DNA of 64,000 bases from Roseiarcus sp963741845 (GCA_963741845.1 CAVUJV010000024.1:611351-675350), one strand, 5' to 3'; counted from the first letter of the stretch, positions 9,577 through 17,997 are shown. Numbers and translations: made by a program. The notes: generated by a model not told the origin, from the letters alone.

Positions 9577-11447
9577 TGACCGAAGCTCTGCGCGCCTCCG
9601 CGCTCCCCACTTTGCGTCTGCTCACCTGCGGCTCGGTGGACGACGGCAAGTCCACCCTCATCGGCCGCCTCCTCTACGAGAAGAAGCTGATCTTCGACGA
9701 CCAGCTCTCGGCCCTCGAACGCGACTCCAAAAAATTCGGCACGACCGAGGACGCCATCGACTTCGCCCTCCTCGTCGACGGGCTCGAAGCCGAGCGCGAG
9801 CAGGGCATCACGATCGACGTCGCCTATCGCTATTTCTCGACCGAAAAGCGCTCCTTCATCGTGGCCGACACGCCGGGCCACGAGCAATATACCCGCAACA
9901 TGGCGACCGGCGCCTCGAACGCCGATCTCGCCATCGTGCTGGTCGATGCGCGCAAAGGGCTGCTGACCCAGACGCATCGCCACTCGATCATCGTGTCGCT
10001 GCTCGGCGTCCGCCATGTCGTGCTGGCGGTCAACAAGATCGACCTCGTCGGCTATGACGAGCGCATCTTCCGCGACATCGTCATCGCCTACCGCAAATTC
10101 GCCGAGCCGCTGGGTTTCCGCTCGCTGTTCGCGGTTCCGATCTCGGCCCGGTTCGGCGACAACGTCTCCTCGGTGAGCGAGCGCACGCCCTGGTATCAGG
10201 GCGGCGACCTGTTGCAGCGGCTCGAAGCGGTCGAGGTCGAGGAGGATCGGCGCGCCGCGCCCTTCCGCCTGCCGGTGCAGTGGATCAACCGGCCGCATCT
10301 CGATTTCCGCGGCTTTACGGGCACGATTCCGAGCGGCGGCGTCAGGCGCGGCGATCCGGTCGTCGTCGCGGCGTCAGGCCGCACGACGACGGTCAGGAGC
10401 ATCCTCGTCGCCGACGAGGAAAGGGAGAGCGCCGAGGCCGGCGACGCCGTGACGCTGACGCTCGCCGACGAGGTGGACATCGCGCGCGGCGACATTCTCG
10501 CCGATCCTTCGCACCGGCCCGAGGTCGCCGACCAGTTCGCCGCCCATCTCATCTGGATGAGCGCCGAGCCGATGCTGCCCGGCCGCTCCTATCTCATGAA
10601 GCTCGGAACGCGCACCGTGCCCGCTTCGGTCACGGAACTGCGCCACCGGATCGACGTCAACAATTTCGACAAGCTCGCGGCCAAGAGCCTCGAACTCAAC
10701 GAGGTCGGCTTCTGCAATCTCGCAACGACCGCGCCGGTCGCCTACGACCCCTACGCCGACAATCGCGAGACGGGCGCCTTCATCCTCATCGACCGCCAGA
10801 CCAACGAGACGGCGGCGGCGGGCATGATCGCGCATGGGCTCCGCCGCGCGACCAACGTCCACCGCCACGGGCTCACCGTCACGCGCGAGATGCACGCCGA
10901 GCAGAAGCACCAGAAGCCCGCGATCCTCTGGTTCACCGGCCTTTCGGGCGCGGGAAAATCGACCATCGCCAATCTGGTCGAGACCAAGCTCAACGCGCGG
11001 GGCGCCCATACCGCGCTGCTCGACGGCGACAACGTGCGTCACGGCCTCAACAAGGATCTCGGCTTCACCGCCGCCGACCGCGTGGAGAACATCCGCCGCG
11101 TCGGCGAGGTGGCGCGGCTCATGACGGACGTCGGCCTGATCGTGCTCTGCTCCTTCATCTCGCCCTTCCGCGCCGAGCGACGCCTCGTCCGCGACACGGC
11201 GGCGGAGGGCGAGTTCATCGAAATCTATGTCGAGGCGCCGCTGGAGACGGTGATCGCCCGCGACCCGAAGGGCCTCTACAAGCGGGCGCTCGCCGGCGAG
11301 ATCAAGAATTTCACCGGCGTCGATCAGGCCTATGAAGCGCCGGAAGCGCCGGAACTCGTTCTCGACTCGGCGGCCGATTCGGCCGAGGCGCTGGCGAACC
11401 GGGTGATCGAGGAACTGGAGCGGCGCGGGCGGATCGCGAGACTGTGA
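9576..11447 (+). CDS. cysNC: Bifunctional sulfate adenylyltransferase subunit 1 / adenylylsulfate kinase
   Basis: The 623-aa fusion (NodQ type) is common in Rhizobiales. The N-terminal GTPase domain has G1 GSVDDGKST (about residues 19-27), the switch region GITIDVAYRYF, G3 DTPGHEQYTRNM and G4 NKID. EF-Tu-like beta domains follow (RPHLDFRGFTGTI). The C-terminal about 190 aa are an APS kinase: P-loop GLSGAGKST, LDGDNVRHGLNKDLGF, then the signature FISPFRAERRLVRD and DPKGLYKRALAGEIKNFTGVD. Together with CysD it makes APS and then PAPS. Its start overlaps the cysD stop by one base, so translation is probably coupled. Confidence 0.95.
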   Translation: MTEALRASALPTLRLLTCGSVDDGKSTLIGRLLYEKKLIFDDQLSALERDSKKFGTTEDAIDFALLVDGLEAEREQGITIDVAYRYFSTEKRSFIVADTPGHEQYTRNMATGASNADLAIVLVDARKGLLTQTHRHSIIVSLLGVRHVVLAVNKIDLVGYDERIFRDIVIAYRKFAEPLGFRSLFAVPISARFGDNVSSVSERTPWYQGGDLLQRLEAVEVEEDRRAAPFRLPVQWINRPHLDFRGFTGTIPSGGVRRGDPVVVAASGRTTTVRSILVADEERESAEAGDAVTLTLADEVDIARGDILADPSHRPEVADQFAAHLIWMSAEPMLPGRSYLMKLGTRTVPASVTELRHRIDVNNFDKLAAKSLELNEVGFCNLATTAPVAYDPYADNRETGAFILIDRQTNETAAAGMIAHGLRRATNVHRHGLTVTREMHAEQKHQKPAILWFTGLSGAGKSTIANLVETKLNARGAHTALLDGDNVRHGLNKDLGFTAADRVENIRRVGEVARLMTDVGLIVLCSFISPFRAERRLVRDTAAEGEFIEIYVEAPLETVIARDPKGLYKRALAGEIKNFTGVDQAYEAPEAPELVLDSAADSAEALANRVIEELERRGRIARL

Positions 11448-11533
11448 GCCGCGCGCAAGGGCGCCCTTGCGTCCGGCCTTCCGCCGCGCCACATCAGCGC
11501 AAAGCGCGCCCGCGCTAAGCCGGAGATGAGCCC

Positions 11534-11794
11534 ATGCCGCAGACCTCGAGCCGTTTCTTCGACGACCTGTCCCGAATCATGACCGACGCCGCGGGCCTCG
11601 CCGACGGCGCGAGGCGGGAGGCGCAGACCTTCGCCAAAAGCCAGCTCGAACGCGTGATGGCGGGCATGGACATTGTCAGCCGCGAGGAGTTCGAGGCCGT
11701 GAAGGAGATGGCCGCGCGCGCCCGCGACGAGAACGAGAAGCTCGCGGCCCGCATCGCCGCGCTTGAGGCGCGCCTCGCCGACAACAACGACTGA
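11534..11794 (+). CDS. ubiK: Ubiquinone biosynthesis accessory factor UbiK (BMFP domain)
   Basis: The 86-aa protein has an amphipathic N-terminus (SSRFFDDLSRIMTDAAGLADG) and a C-terminal coiled coil (FEAVKEMAARARDENEKLAARIAALEARLA). This is the layout of the YqiC/BMFP family, which trimerises and helps the aerobic Ubi complex. RBS-like GGAG lies at 11521-11524. It is the expected length for the family. It is a single gene between cysNC and the convergent AcoR-type regulator. Confidence 0.85.
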   Translation: MPQTSSRFFDDLSRIMTDAAGLADGARREAQTFAKSQLERVMAGMDIVSREEFEAVKEMAARARDENEKLAARIAALEARLADNND

Positions 11795-11816
11795 AGCCCG
11801 GCGCCGGCGCGGTCCG

Positions 11817-13672
11817 CTATCGCCGCAGGTGCTTGTAGACCGTTGTCCGCGAGAGGCCGAGCCGTCGCGCGGTCTCGGCGACGTTGCCTCCCGTCAGACG
11901 GTGCGCCGCCTCGATCTCCTCGCAGAACCGCCGGTCGATCGGCGAATTGCGGCAGGAGGGACAGGCGCGCCCGGCCTGCGCTTCGCCTTCAGTCCCCAAA
12001 CAGATCCTCGTCGATCGTCTCGCCCTGTCGGCGCAGCATGGCGCGTTGAAGCGTGTGACGCAGTTCGCGGATGTTCCCCGGCCAGGGTCGCCTTGCGAGC
12101 GACGCGACCGCCGCGTCGGTCAGGACCGCCCGGGGCGCGAGATCGGCGACGATCCGCCTCGCGATGTCGGCGAAGTCGGTTCGCGCGCGAAGCGGCGGCA
12201 GTTCGATCGTGAAGGCGTTGAGGCGGTACAGGAGGTCCTCGCGGAACTGCCGCGCGGCGACCAGTTCGGCGAGCGGGCGGTTCGTCGCCGAGACGATCTG
12301 CACGTCGGCCCGCATCTCCGCGCGGCCCCCCACCGGCCGGATCTCGCCATTGTCGAGAAAGCGCAAGCAGCGCCGTCTGCGCGGCGAGCGGAATGTCGGA
12401 GACCTCGTCGAGAAAGAGCGTGCCGCGGTCGGCCTGACGCGCGAGGCCCGGCGCGCCCTCGGCGCGCGCATTGGTGAAGGCGCCGCGCTCGTGCCCGAAC
12501 AGTTCGGCGATGAAGAGGCTCTCCGGGATGGCGCCGCAATTGACGGCGACGAATGCGCCGGGACGCCGCGACGTCTCGTGGACATGCCGCGCCATCAATT
12601 CCTTGCCGACGCCCGTCTCGCCGAAGACATGCACCGGCATGCGCAGGGCGAGCGCGTCGTCGAGTTCCGCGAGGCTCGCCTCGATGCGCGGGTCCGCGCA
12701 GACGAATTTCGGCTGGCTGCGTTCGGCGGCGCGCGCGCTCCGCTGGCCGCCGATCGAGCGCGCGCGCGTCAGTCCGATCCGGCGGCAGGCCATGAAGACG
12801 CTGCTGCCCGCGCGGTCGCGGATGCGGACGACGCCGCCGTTGAGCATCTCCGACAGCGCGTCGCCGAAGCGGCGGTCGAACAGCGCCGCGAAATTCGCGC
12901 CGCTCTTCGCGGGCAGGCCCGCGAGCAGCGCCGCTCCCGCGCGGTTCACCGAGAGGACCTCGCCGTCGGCCGATGTCGCGAGGAGCCCCGCGGACAGGGT
13001 GTCGAGGAATTCGCCGCGCGGGTGAAACGCGAGGATGAAGCTCTCCCTGCGATCCTGAAAGATGAGGCTGTTCTCGATCTGGACGGCGGCCATGCGCACG
13101 AGCGCATGCGTATGCTGCTGACGCGCCTCGTTGGCGCAGGAGGCGTCGAGGAGGCCGACGAGCTCGCCGCGCGGATCGACGATCGGCGCGGCCATGCAGC
13201 TCAGCGCGCCGTGCGAGCCGAAGAAATGTTCGCGGCCATAGACCGCGGCGGGCGCCGAGGTCGCGAGCGCAAGCCCGAGCGCATTGGTTCCGCGCGCCTC
13301 CTCGCGCCACATGCTGCCCGGAATGATGTCCCGCCCCGCGGCGCTGTCGGCGAAGACCGGGTCGCTCAGCGTGTCGAGCACGACGCCCTCGGCGTCCGCG
13401 AAGGCGATCATGAAGTTCGATCCGGCGATCTGGGAGTGCAGCGCCTGCATTTCGGCGAGCGCGAGGCCGCGCAGCGGGTCGAAATCGCTGCGTTTGCGCG
13501 CGACCTCCGCGAAGGGCGTGACGACCTCCTGCGGGGAGGCGGACGGATCGAGGCCAAACGCCAGACAGCGCAGCCAGCTCTCCGCGATGGCGGACGGCAG
13601 CGCCGCTTCGGGGATCCGCTGGCCGCGTTCGAGCGCAAGGCGCGCGCGGTCGATCGGCGTCAGAAGCTGCAT
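11817..13672 (-). pseudogene. AcoR-type sigma-54-dependent activator with two 1-nt frame disruptions
   Basis: Read as one gene (617 aa after correction) it has the AcoR/MimR architecture. There is a GAF-like N-domain (SMWREEARGTNALGLAL, GREHFFGSHGALSCMAAPI), a PAS-like segment, an AAA+ domain (Walker A FGETGVGKE, sigma-54 loop GAFTNA, Walker B GTLFLDEVSD) and a Fis HTH (NVAETARRLGLSRTTVYKHL). The frame shifts near 12355-12370; deleting one T restores ALLRFLDNGEIRP. It shifts again near 11990-12000, in the GGGG run between EDLFG and TEGEAQAG. The sigma-54 contact motif is GAFTNA rather than GAFTGA. It is divergent from the alcohol dehydrogenase, whose upstream region has a -24/-12-like element, so that gene is the likely target. 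Confidence 0.85.
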
Positions 13673-13734
13673 GGGCGGGCTCGGGTTTCGGGACGGCGGG
13701 AGGCCGCCTCGCGCGCTTGGGATGTGTCCAGTTT

Positions 13735-13763
13735 CTGAACGCTTCTCGCCGCGCGTTGTTCAG
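13735..13763. promoter_or_regulatory. Inverted repeat CTGAAC-N17-GTTCAG, candidate activator site
   Basis: Perfect 6-bp arms (13735-13740 and 13758-13763) lie in the divergent space between the AcoR-type regulator and the alcohol dehydrogenase. They sit about 55-80 bp upstream of the candidate -24/-12 element, where an enhancer for a sigma-54 activator is expected. Assignment is by position only. Confidence 0.4.
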
Positions 13764-13815
13764 GACCTTGACGCCTCCGTCCGCGCAAACGTCTGAAATC
13801 GTTGATCCCTGCCTG

Positions 13816-13831
13816 CGGCGCCCGCCTTGCG
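13816..13831 (+). promoter_or_regulatory. Candidate sigma-54 (-24/-12) promoter of the alcohol dehydrogenase
   Basis: The element CGGCGC-N5-TTGCG keeps the two invariant doublets, GG at 13817-13818 and GC at 13829-13830, at the correct 12-bp phase. It departs from TGGCAC at two positions. The GTG start lies 54 bp downstream. An AcoR-type sigma-54 activator is encoded divergently, which supports the call. Confidence 0.5.
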
Positions 13832-13884
13832 GAGCGGATGTCGGCGTCAAGGCCGGCAAGCGCCTGCAACAAGGAGGATCGCCC

Positions 13885-14937
13885 GTGAAGGCTCAGGTTC
13901 TGAAGACATACGACGATGCGTTGACCGCGAAGCAATGGGTCGCGGAAGAGAAGGTTGCCGATCCGAAGATCGAGAAGTCGACGGACGTCATCGTCCGCAT
14001 CGGCGGCGCGGGCGTCTGCCGCACGGACCTTCACATCATCGAGGGCGTATGGCGCCCGCACACCGACCCGACCGGCGACAAGCTTCTGCCGCTCATCATG
14101 GGCCACGAGAACGCGGGCTGGATCGAGGCGGTCGGCAAGGAGGTCGAGGGAATCAAGGTCGGCGATCCGGTGATCGTCCATCCCAAGATCACGGGCGGAA
14201 CCTGCCTTGCCTGCCGCCGCGGCTTCGACATGCACGGGCCCGGCAAGTTTCCCGGCCTCGACTGCAACGGCGGCTATGCGGAATATCTCTGCACCTCCGA
14301 GCGCAACATCGTGCCGCTGCCGAAGACGCTCGCGCCCAAGGAGGTCGCGCCCTATTCGGACGCCGGACTGACCGCCTATCGCGCGGTGAAGAAGGCGGCG
14401 CGGGAACTGAATCCCGGCGAGAGCGCCGTCATCATCGGCGCGGGCGGCCTCGGACATATCGGCATCCAGTGCATGCGCGCGATGTCCGCCGCCGACATCA
14501 TCGTCGTCGACAAGTCGGACGCCTCGCTGGAGCTCGCCAGGAAGCTCGGCGCGCACAAGCTCGTGAAGGCGGACGGCAACGAGGTCGAGGCGGTGCTCGA
14601 AATGACGGGCGGGCAGGGCGCCGAGGCCGTCATCGACTTCGTCGGCGAGAAGGGGACCACCGGCAAGGGCCTCAAAATGACCCGCCCGATGGGCAGCTAT
14701 TACGTGGTCGGCTATGGCGAGGACATCCGCATCCCGACGGTCGACATGGTCATCACCGAGCGCAACATCATCGGCAACCTCGTCGGCACATGGGCCGAGC
14801 TCGTCGAATTGATGGCGCTCGCCGATCGCGGGCTCATCGAACTGACCACGGCGGAATACAAGCTCAGCGCCGCCAACGACGCGCTGCACGATCTGCATAA
14901 TGGCAAGATCCACGGCCGCGCCGTTCTCGTTCCCTGA
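13885..14937 (+). CDS. Zinc-dependent NAD(P) alcohol dehydrogenase, likely for the alcohol made by the propane monooxygenase
   Basis: The 350-aa medium-chain dehydrogenase starts at GTG 13885, eight bases after a strong AAGGAGG. Catalytic zinc ligands are visible in GAGVCRTDLH and GHENAGWIEAVG. The cofactor Rossmann motif is GAGGLGHIGIQCMRAM, with an acidic residue after the next strand (VVDKSDA), which suggests NAD. The structural-zinc lobe is reduced, with two Cys in GTCLACRRG and one in FPGLDCNGG. Its position next to the prm locus and the divergent AcoR-type regulator match alcohol dehydrogenases linked to soluble propane monooxygenases. Whether it prefers 1- or 2-propanol cannot be told. 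Confidence 0.85.
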   Translation: MKAQVLKTYDDALTAKQWVAEEKVADPKIEKSTDVIVRIGGAGVCRTDLHIIEGVWRPHTDPTGDKLLPLIMGHENAGWIEAVGKEVEGIKVGDPVIVHPKITGGTCLACRRGFDMHGPGKFPGLDCNGGYAEYLCTSERNIVPLPKTLAPKEVAPYSDAGLTAYRAVKKAARELNPGESAVIIGAGGLGHIGIQCMRAMSAADIIVVDKSDASLELARKLGAHKLVKADGNEVEAVLEMTGGQGAEAVIDFVGEKGTTGKGLKMTRPMGSYYVVGYGEDIRIPTVDMVITERNIIGNLVGTWAELVELMALADRGLIELTTAEYKLSAANDALHDLHNGKIHGRAVLVP

Positions 14938-15048
14938 GCGTCGCTTCGCCAGCCCGCCGGCGCGCCCTGCGCGCGACGGCGCGGCGGCGGACCGCGGCAG
15001 GCGCCGAGGCGCCGTGTCGCGCGACGCGGAAACTGTCGAGGACCAGCA

Positions 15049-15315
15049 ATGTGCAAACTCCTGACGAACAGGAATGTGCAGGATTTTCGACCCGTGAGCC
15101 GCTCGATCCGTCTCGGCGGTCATTCGACCAGCCTTCGTCTCGAAGGCTCCTTCTGGCGCGCGCTCGACAGCCTCGCGAGAGACGAGGGCGTATCGACGCC
15201 GAAGCTCATCGAGTCCCTGCACGCGGAAGCCTCCGAACTGTTGCAGGGCGCAAACGACCCCAGCATCAATCTCGCGTCCGTCCTGCGAACGGCCTGCCTC
15301 CTGATGGTCCGGTAG
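15049..15315 (+). CDS. Ribbon-helix-helix domain protein (RHH_4 type)
   Basis: The product is 88 aa. The pattern SRSIRLGGHSTSLRLEGSFWRALDSLARDEG...LIESLHAEA is the ribbon-helix-helix domain widely found as a stand-alone small protein in Alphaproteobacteria. Its beta strand (TSLRLEGSFW) would bind DNA as a dimer. A GAGGA Shine-Dalgarno lies at 15039-15043. The target is unknown. It is followed within 20 bp by the convergent run of unfamiliar genes. Confidence 0.8.
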   Translation: MCKLLTNRNVQDFRPVSRSIRLGGHSTSLRLEGSFWRALDSLARDEGVSTPKLIESLHAEASELLQGANDPSINLASVLRTACLLMVR

Positions 15316-15333
15316 CGTCCAGGCGCCGCGCCT

Positions 15334-15528
15334 TCACTGCGGCTTTTGCGCCTGCGCCATGGCGCCGGCTTTGTTCTCGGCCAGCCAGCGCGCCGCCAGC
15401 ACCAGCGCGCCCATGGCGAACTCCTTCCCATGCGCCGCGGCCATCTCGTCGGCGATCTGACCGAGCCGTTCGAAGAAGCGATCCTTGCTCTGCTGTTCGT
15501 CGGACATTTGCGCAGCCTGTGCAGACAC
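15334..15528 (-). CDS. Small helical protein of unknown function
   Basis: The product is 64 aa and I do not recognise it. It is predicted to be almost all helix (KDRFFERLGQIADEMAAAHG, then MGALVLAARWLAENKAG) with no signal peptide or Cys. GTG 15528 is preceded by AGGGAGA; ATG 15505-15507 is an internal alternative. It lies 14 bp downstream of the beta-propeller gene on the same strand, so the two are probably co-transcribed. Confidence 0.6.
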   Translation of the reverse strand: MSAQAAQMSDEQQSKDRFFERLGQIADEMAAAHGKEFAMGALVLAARWLAENKAGAMAQAQKPQ

Positions 15529-15542
15529 GTTTGTTCTCCCTG

Positions 15543-16658
15543 TTACTTGAAAAGCGCCTCGGGCAGAGTGACGAGCGAGACGGCGTCCGGAGCGGCGATC
15601 GCCAGCATCCGCCCGTCCGCCGACCACGCCAGCGCCGCCGGCGTCGGGCCGCTCGCCTTCAGAATCATCTCGTCGCGCCGGCCGGGCTCGGCGATCACCA
15701 CTTGCCCGTTCGCGTAAGCCGCTGCGACGAGCTTGCGCTTCGGATGCGCTGCGACCTGTTCGACGGCGACCATCCCCGCGCGTCCCGTTTCGAGCGCGCC
15801 GGCGCGCGCGTCGTCGAAAGGCGGATTCGCGAGATCCCAGGCTGCGATGCGATAGGCGCCGGAAGCAACGATGGCGTTCGATGGCCCGCTCCAGGCGATC
15901 GAACGGGGCGGCGCGGGAAAGCCGCCGACGCAGCCGAAACGATGGTTGCGCACATCGAGAAGCGCCAGCTCGCCGCTTTCGCAGACCGCCGCCAGAAACG
16001 CGCCGTCGTCGCGCCAGTCGATGCGGCCGACAGGGCCGGGAGTCGCGAAGCGCTGTACGATCTCCGACGGCGCCGCGGCGGAGGCGAGCGCGAGCGAATC
16101 CGCGCATCCGAACGCTATAACGGCGCCATCGGGCGAAAGAGCCGCGGCGCGCACGCCGGCCGGCGCGCTGGCGCGGACGACGGCGCCTGCGTCGGACCGC
16201 AGCGCGACCTCTCCGCCCGCGACGATCATCGTCGTCGCCGTCGCTGCGCATCGATCGATGGCGATGAGCGGCGCGCCGCCCGCCGGCGCAATCGCGGCGA
16301 GGGAGCCTTCCGCGTGGAGACGCCACAGACTCGCGTCGCGATAGGCGACGAGGAATCCATCGCCCGGGCCGCGACACGCCTCGGCCGGCCCCGGTCCGCG
16401 AGCGGCGACGATCGTCGCGGGGCGCGGGTCGGACCGGCGGGGCGCAATGGTTCTGCGGCCGGAATCGTCCGCCGTGATGCGGCTCTCGGGCGGCTCGGGA
16501 TCCGCGCAGTCGATGAGCGCAACGGAGCCGTCGGCGAGCGGCGCCGCGAGGCGGCTCTGCGGGCCGTTGAACTTCAAGCTCAGGGCGGCCGCAGGAACCG
16601 CCCATCGTCGGGCGAGCAGCTCGAACAGAAGAAAGGCGCTGGGGCTCTCTCGATTCAC
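15543..16658 (-). CDS. WD40-like beta-propeller protein of unknown function
   Basis: The product is 371 aa from GTG 16658, which follows GGGAGG. It has repeated blade-like units with the S/R-x-DG-x-hydrophobic-A pattern: AALSPDGAVIAFGCADS, IDWRDDGAFLAAVCESGEL, and near the C-terminus LAWSADGRMLAIAAPDAVS. No enzymatic residues and no clear signal peptide are seen, so it looks like a cytosolic scaffold. It lies in a minus-strand run with a coiled-coil gene upstream (26 bp) and a small helical gene downstream. I cannot name the family. Confidence 0.7.
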   Translation of the reverse strand: MNRESPSAFLLFELLARRWAVPAAALSLKFNGPQSRLAAPLADGSVALIDCADPEPPESRITADDSGRRTIAPRRSDPRPATIVAARGPGPAEACRGPGDGFLVAYRDASLWRLHAEGSLAAIAPAGGAPLIAIDRCAATATTMIVAGGEVALRSDAGAVVRASAPAGVRAAALSPDGAVIAFGCADSLALASAAAPSEIVQRFATPGPVGRIDWRDDGAFLAAVCESGELALLDVRNHRFGCVGGFPAPPRSIAWSGPSNAIVASGAYRIAAWDLANPPFDDARAGALETGRAGMVAVEQVAAHPKRKLVAAAYANGQVVIAEPGRRDEMILKASGPTPAALAWSADGRMLAIAAPDAVSLVTLPEALFK

Positions 16659-16683
16659 CTGGTTTCCTCCCGCGCGCGAACGA

Positions 16684-16995
16684 TCAGCCTCGCGCGCTCT
16701 TTTCGATCTGGCGATCCGTCTCGGCGAGGTCCTGTTCGAGAGCCGCAATCTCGGCTTCGCATCGTTCCATGCCGCGGTCCGACTCGTCGACGCGTTGTCT
16801 TGCATCGAGCAAATCTCGGGCCATGTCTTCCTGCGACTGGCCGCCAAGGCCCATTTCGCAGCGCATCGCTTCCATTTCCGCGCCTGCGCGCGCCTGCTGC
16901 AGTTTTTGCATGGCGGCGGTCGCCTGGGACAGACGCCCGACGAGCTCGAGCCGGCGCGCGAGCAGATCGGGAAGCGAGGACGTCACGGCGCTCAT
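16684..16995 (-). CDS. Coiled-coil protein of unknown function
   Basis: The product is 103 aa, essentially one long coiled coil (LARRLELVGRLSQATAAMQKL and ERCEAEIAALEQDLAETDRQIEKS). It contains a short GLGG-containing break in the middle. There are two Cys and no signal peptide. ATG at 16995, weak GGGAAAGG upstream. It is the first gene of the minus-strand trio 16995-15334 and is divergent from the 86-aa gene at 17044. Function unknown; a structural or adaptor role is only inferred. Confidence 0.6.
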   Translation of the reverse strand: MSAVTSSLPDLLARRLELVGRLSQATAAMQKLQQARAGAEMEAMRCEMGLGGQSQEDMARDLLDARQRVDESDRGMERCEAEIAALEQDLAETDRQIEKSARG

Positions 16996-17043
16996 CGTCT
17001 TTGCCTTTCCCGGACGAGGGTGAAAGCGGAAGGAGCCAAAGCC

Positions 17044-17304
17044 ATGCTGGCGGACATCGGCCCGGGGTTTCTCGCGGCTCTGGCGAGAATTGCAGGCGAG
17101 AGGCTGGGCGAGAACCATCCGTGCGCCGCTGCCGCCCGGGTCGCCTCCGCCTCCGCCGATCCGGAGGACATCGCGACGCTGCGCTCGCGCTTCGAGACGC
17201 TGTCGCCCGCGGACGCTTCCGGGATTCTCGCGGAAGTCCACAAGGCGTTGCGCGAGGACGTTCGCGGCATCCTCGCCGCCTGGCGCGGCGGGCCATCCCA
17301 TTGA
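17044..17304 (+). CDS. Small helical protein of unknown function
   Basis: The product is 86 aa. ATG 17044 has a good AAGGAG 9 bp upstream. It is a soluble helical protein (FLAALARIAGERLGENHPCA; DIATLRSRFETL; ASGILAEVHKALREDVRGILAAW). No known domain is recognised. It is wedged between the divergent coiled-coil gene and the convergent 156-aa gene (7 bp apart), so it belongs to the same unexplained block. Confidence 0.6.
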   Translation: MLADIGPGFLAALARIAGERLGENHPCAAAARVASASADPEDIATLRSRFETLSPADASGILAEVHKALREDVRGILAAWRGGPSH

Positions 17305-17311
17305 ACGCGCC

Positions 17312-17782
17312 TCACCGCGGTGCTCGCGAAGGCGAGGCGGGAGCGCGATAGCCTTCAATCTGCTCGCGCATGCCCAGCAATTGCCGCTGGAACTGGGACT
17401 CCGCGATTGCGATGTGGCTCTTCAGACGATCCCATACATCGACGCGCAAAAGGCCGGTCGAGTTGCCGGTCAGGCGCTCCATCTCCTCGATGCCGAACTG
17501 GTGGGCGATCTCGACGCCGGAGACGACGAAATCGCGCAGCGTGAGCGCATGCGTCTCCGCGAAGGCGCTGATCATCGGATGCGTCTCCGGCGTCGCGCCG
17601 AGCTTCGCCAGCTCGGCAAGGATCAGGGCGTGAAAATGCTCAAGCAGCCGGCTCCGGCTCTCGCCAAGAAGACGGAGCGCGAACACCGCATCGCGCGGCA
17701 TCAGTTCGAAGAGCGCATCCGCGACGTGGCCATTGTCCGCCGCAGCGCGAGGGGAGCCAAATGCTCCGCTTTCTTCCGGCAT
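17312..17782 (-). CDS. All-helical protein of unknown function
   Basis: The product is 156 aa from ATG 17782 (GGGAGGG 5-6 bp upstream). The central part LLGESRSRLLEHFHALILAELAKLG and THALTLRDFVVSGVEIAHQFG suggests a helical bundle with several His. The His spacing does not match hemerythrin well enough to call it. There is no signal peptide. It is transcribed away from the prm promoter that lies immediately upstream of its start, so the two share one intergenic region. Confidence 0.6.
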   Translation of the reverse strand: MPEESGAFGSPRAAADNGHVADALFELMPRDAVFALRLLGESRSRLLEHFHALILAELAKLGATPETHPMISAFAETHALTLRDFVVSGVEIAHQFGIEEMERLTGNSTGLLRVDVWDRLKSHIAIAESQFQRQLLGMREQIEGYRAPASPSRAPR

Positions 17783-17870
17783 CCGGGCCCTCCCGTCGCG
17801 TGAGCATCAAGCGTGTTTGACGGGAACGCTACTGTGCGTCGCATGATGTGTCAAAGTAGACATAGAGCTC

Positions 17871-17942
17871 TGTAAAGTCATTCCTGACCCAACTGTAACG
17901 ATGGATTGGGCGCCAACTTTACAGGTGGAAATAAACGTTACA
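17871..17942. promoter_or_regulatory. Array of four TGTAAMG half-sites upstream of the prm promoter
   Basis: TGTAAAG at 17871-17877 and TGTAACG at 17894-17900 face CTTTACA at 17917-17923 and CGTTACA at 17936-17942. The inner pair and the outer pair form nested inverted repeats with almost the same centre (about 17907-17908). Neighbouring half-sites start 23, 23 and 19 bp apart. The array ends 40 bp upstream of the -24 box. This is what one expects of enhancer sites for an AcoR/MimR-type activator; binding is inferred. Confidence 0.6.
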
Positions 17943-17981
17943 CTCGCCGCGTCGAAGCGCGTCAATTCGCCGCCTGAGACT

Positions 17982-17997
17982 TGGCACGAGCCTTGCT
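17982..17997 (+). promoter_or_regulatory. Sigma-54 (-24/-12) promoter of the prmABCD operon
   Basis: TTGGCACGAGCCTTGCT matches the sigma-54 consensus (YTGGCACGrNNNTTGCW) at every conserved position: TGGCAC 17982-17987, 5-bp spacer, TTGCT 17993-17997. Transcription would start near 18009, giving a leader of about 214 nt before prmA. Alkane-monooxygenase operons of this type are known to use sigma-54 with AcoR-like activators, and two such activators are encoded nearby. Confidence 0.88.

Noticed and set aside
17312..17782. Hemerythrin-like oxygen sensor
   Set aside because: Several His in a helical protein, but spacing does not match the hemerythrin H...HxxxH pattern.
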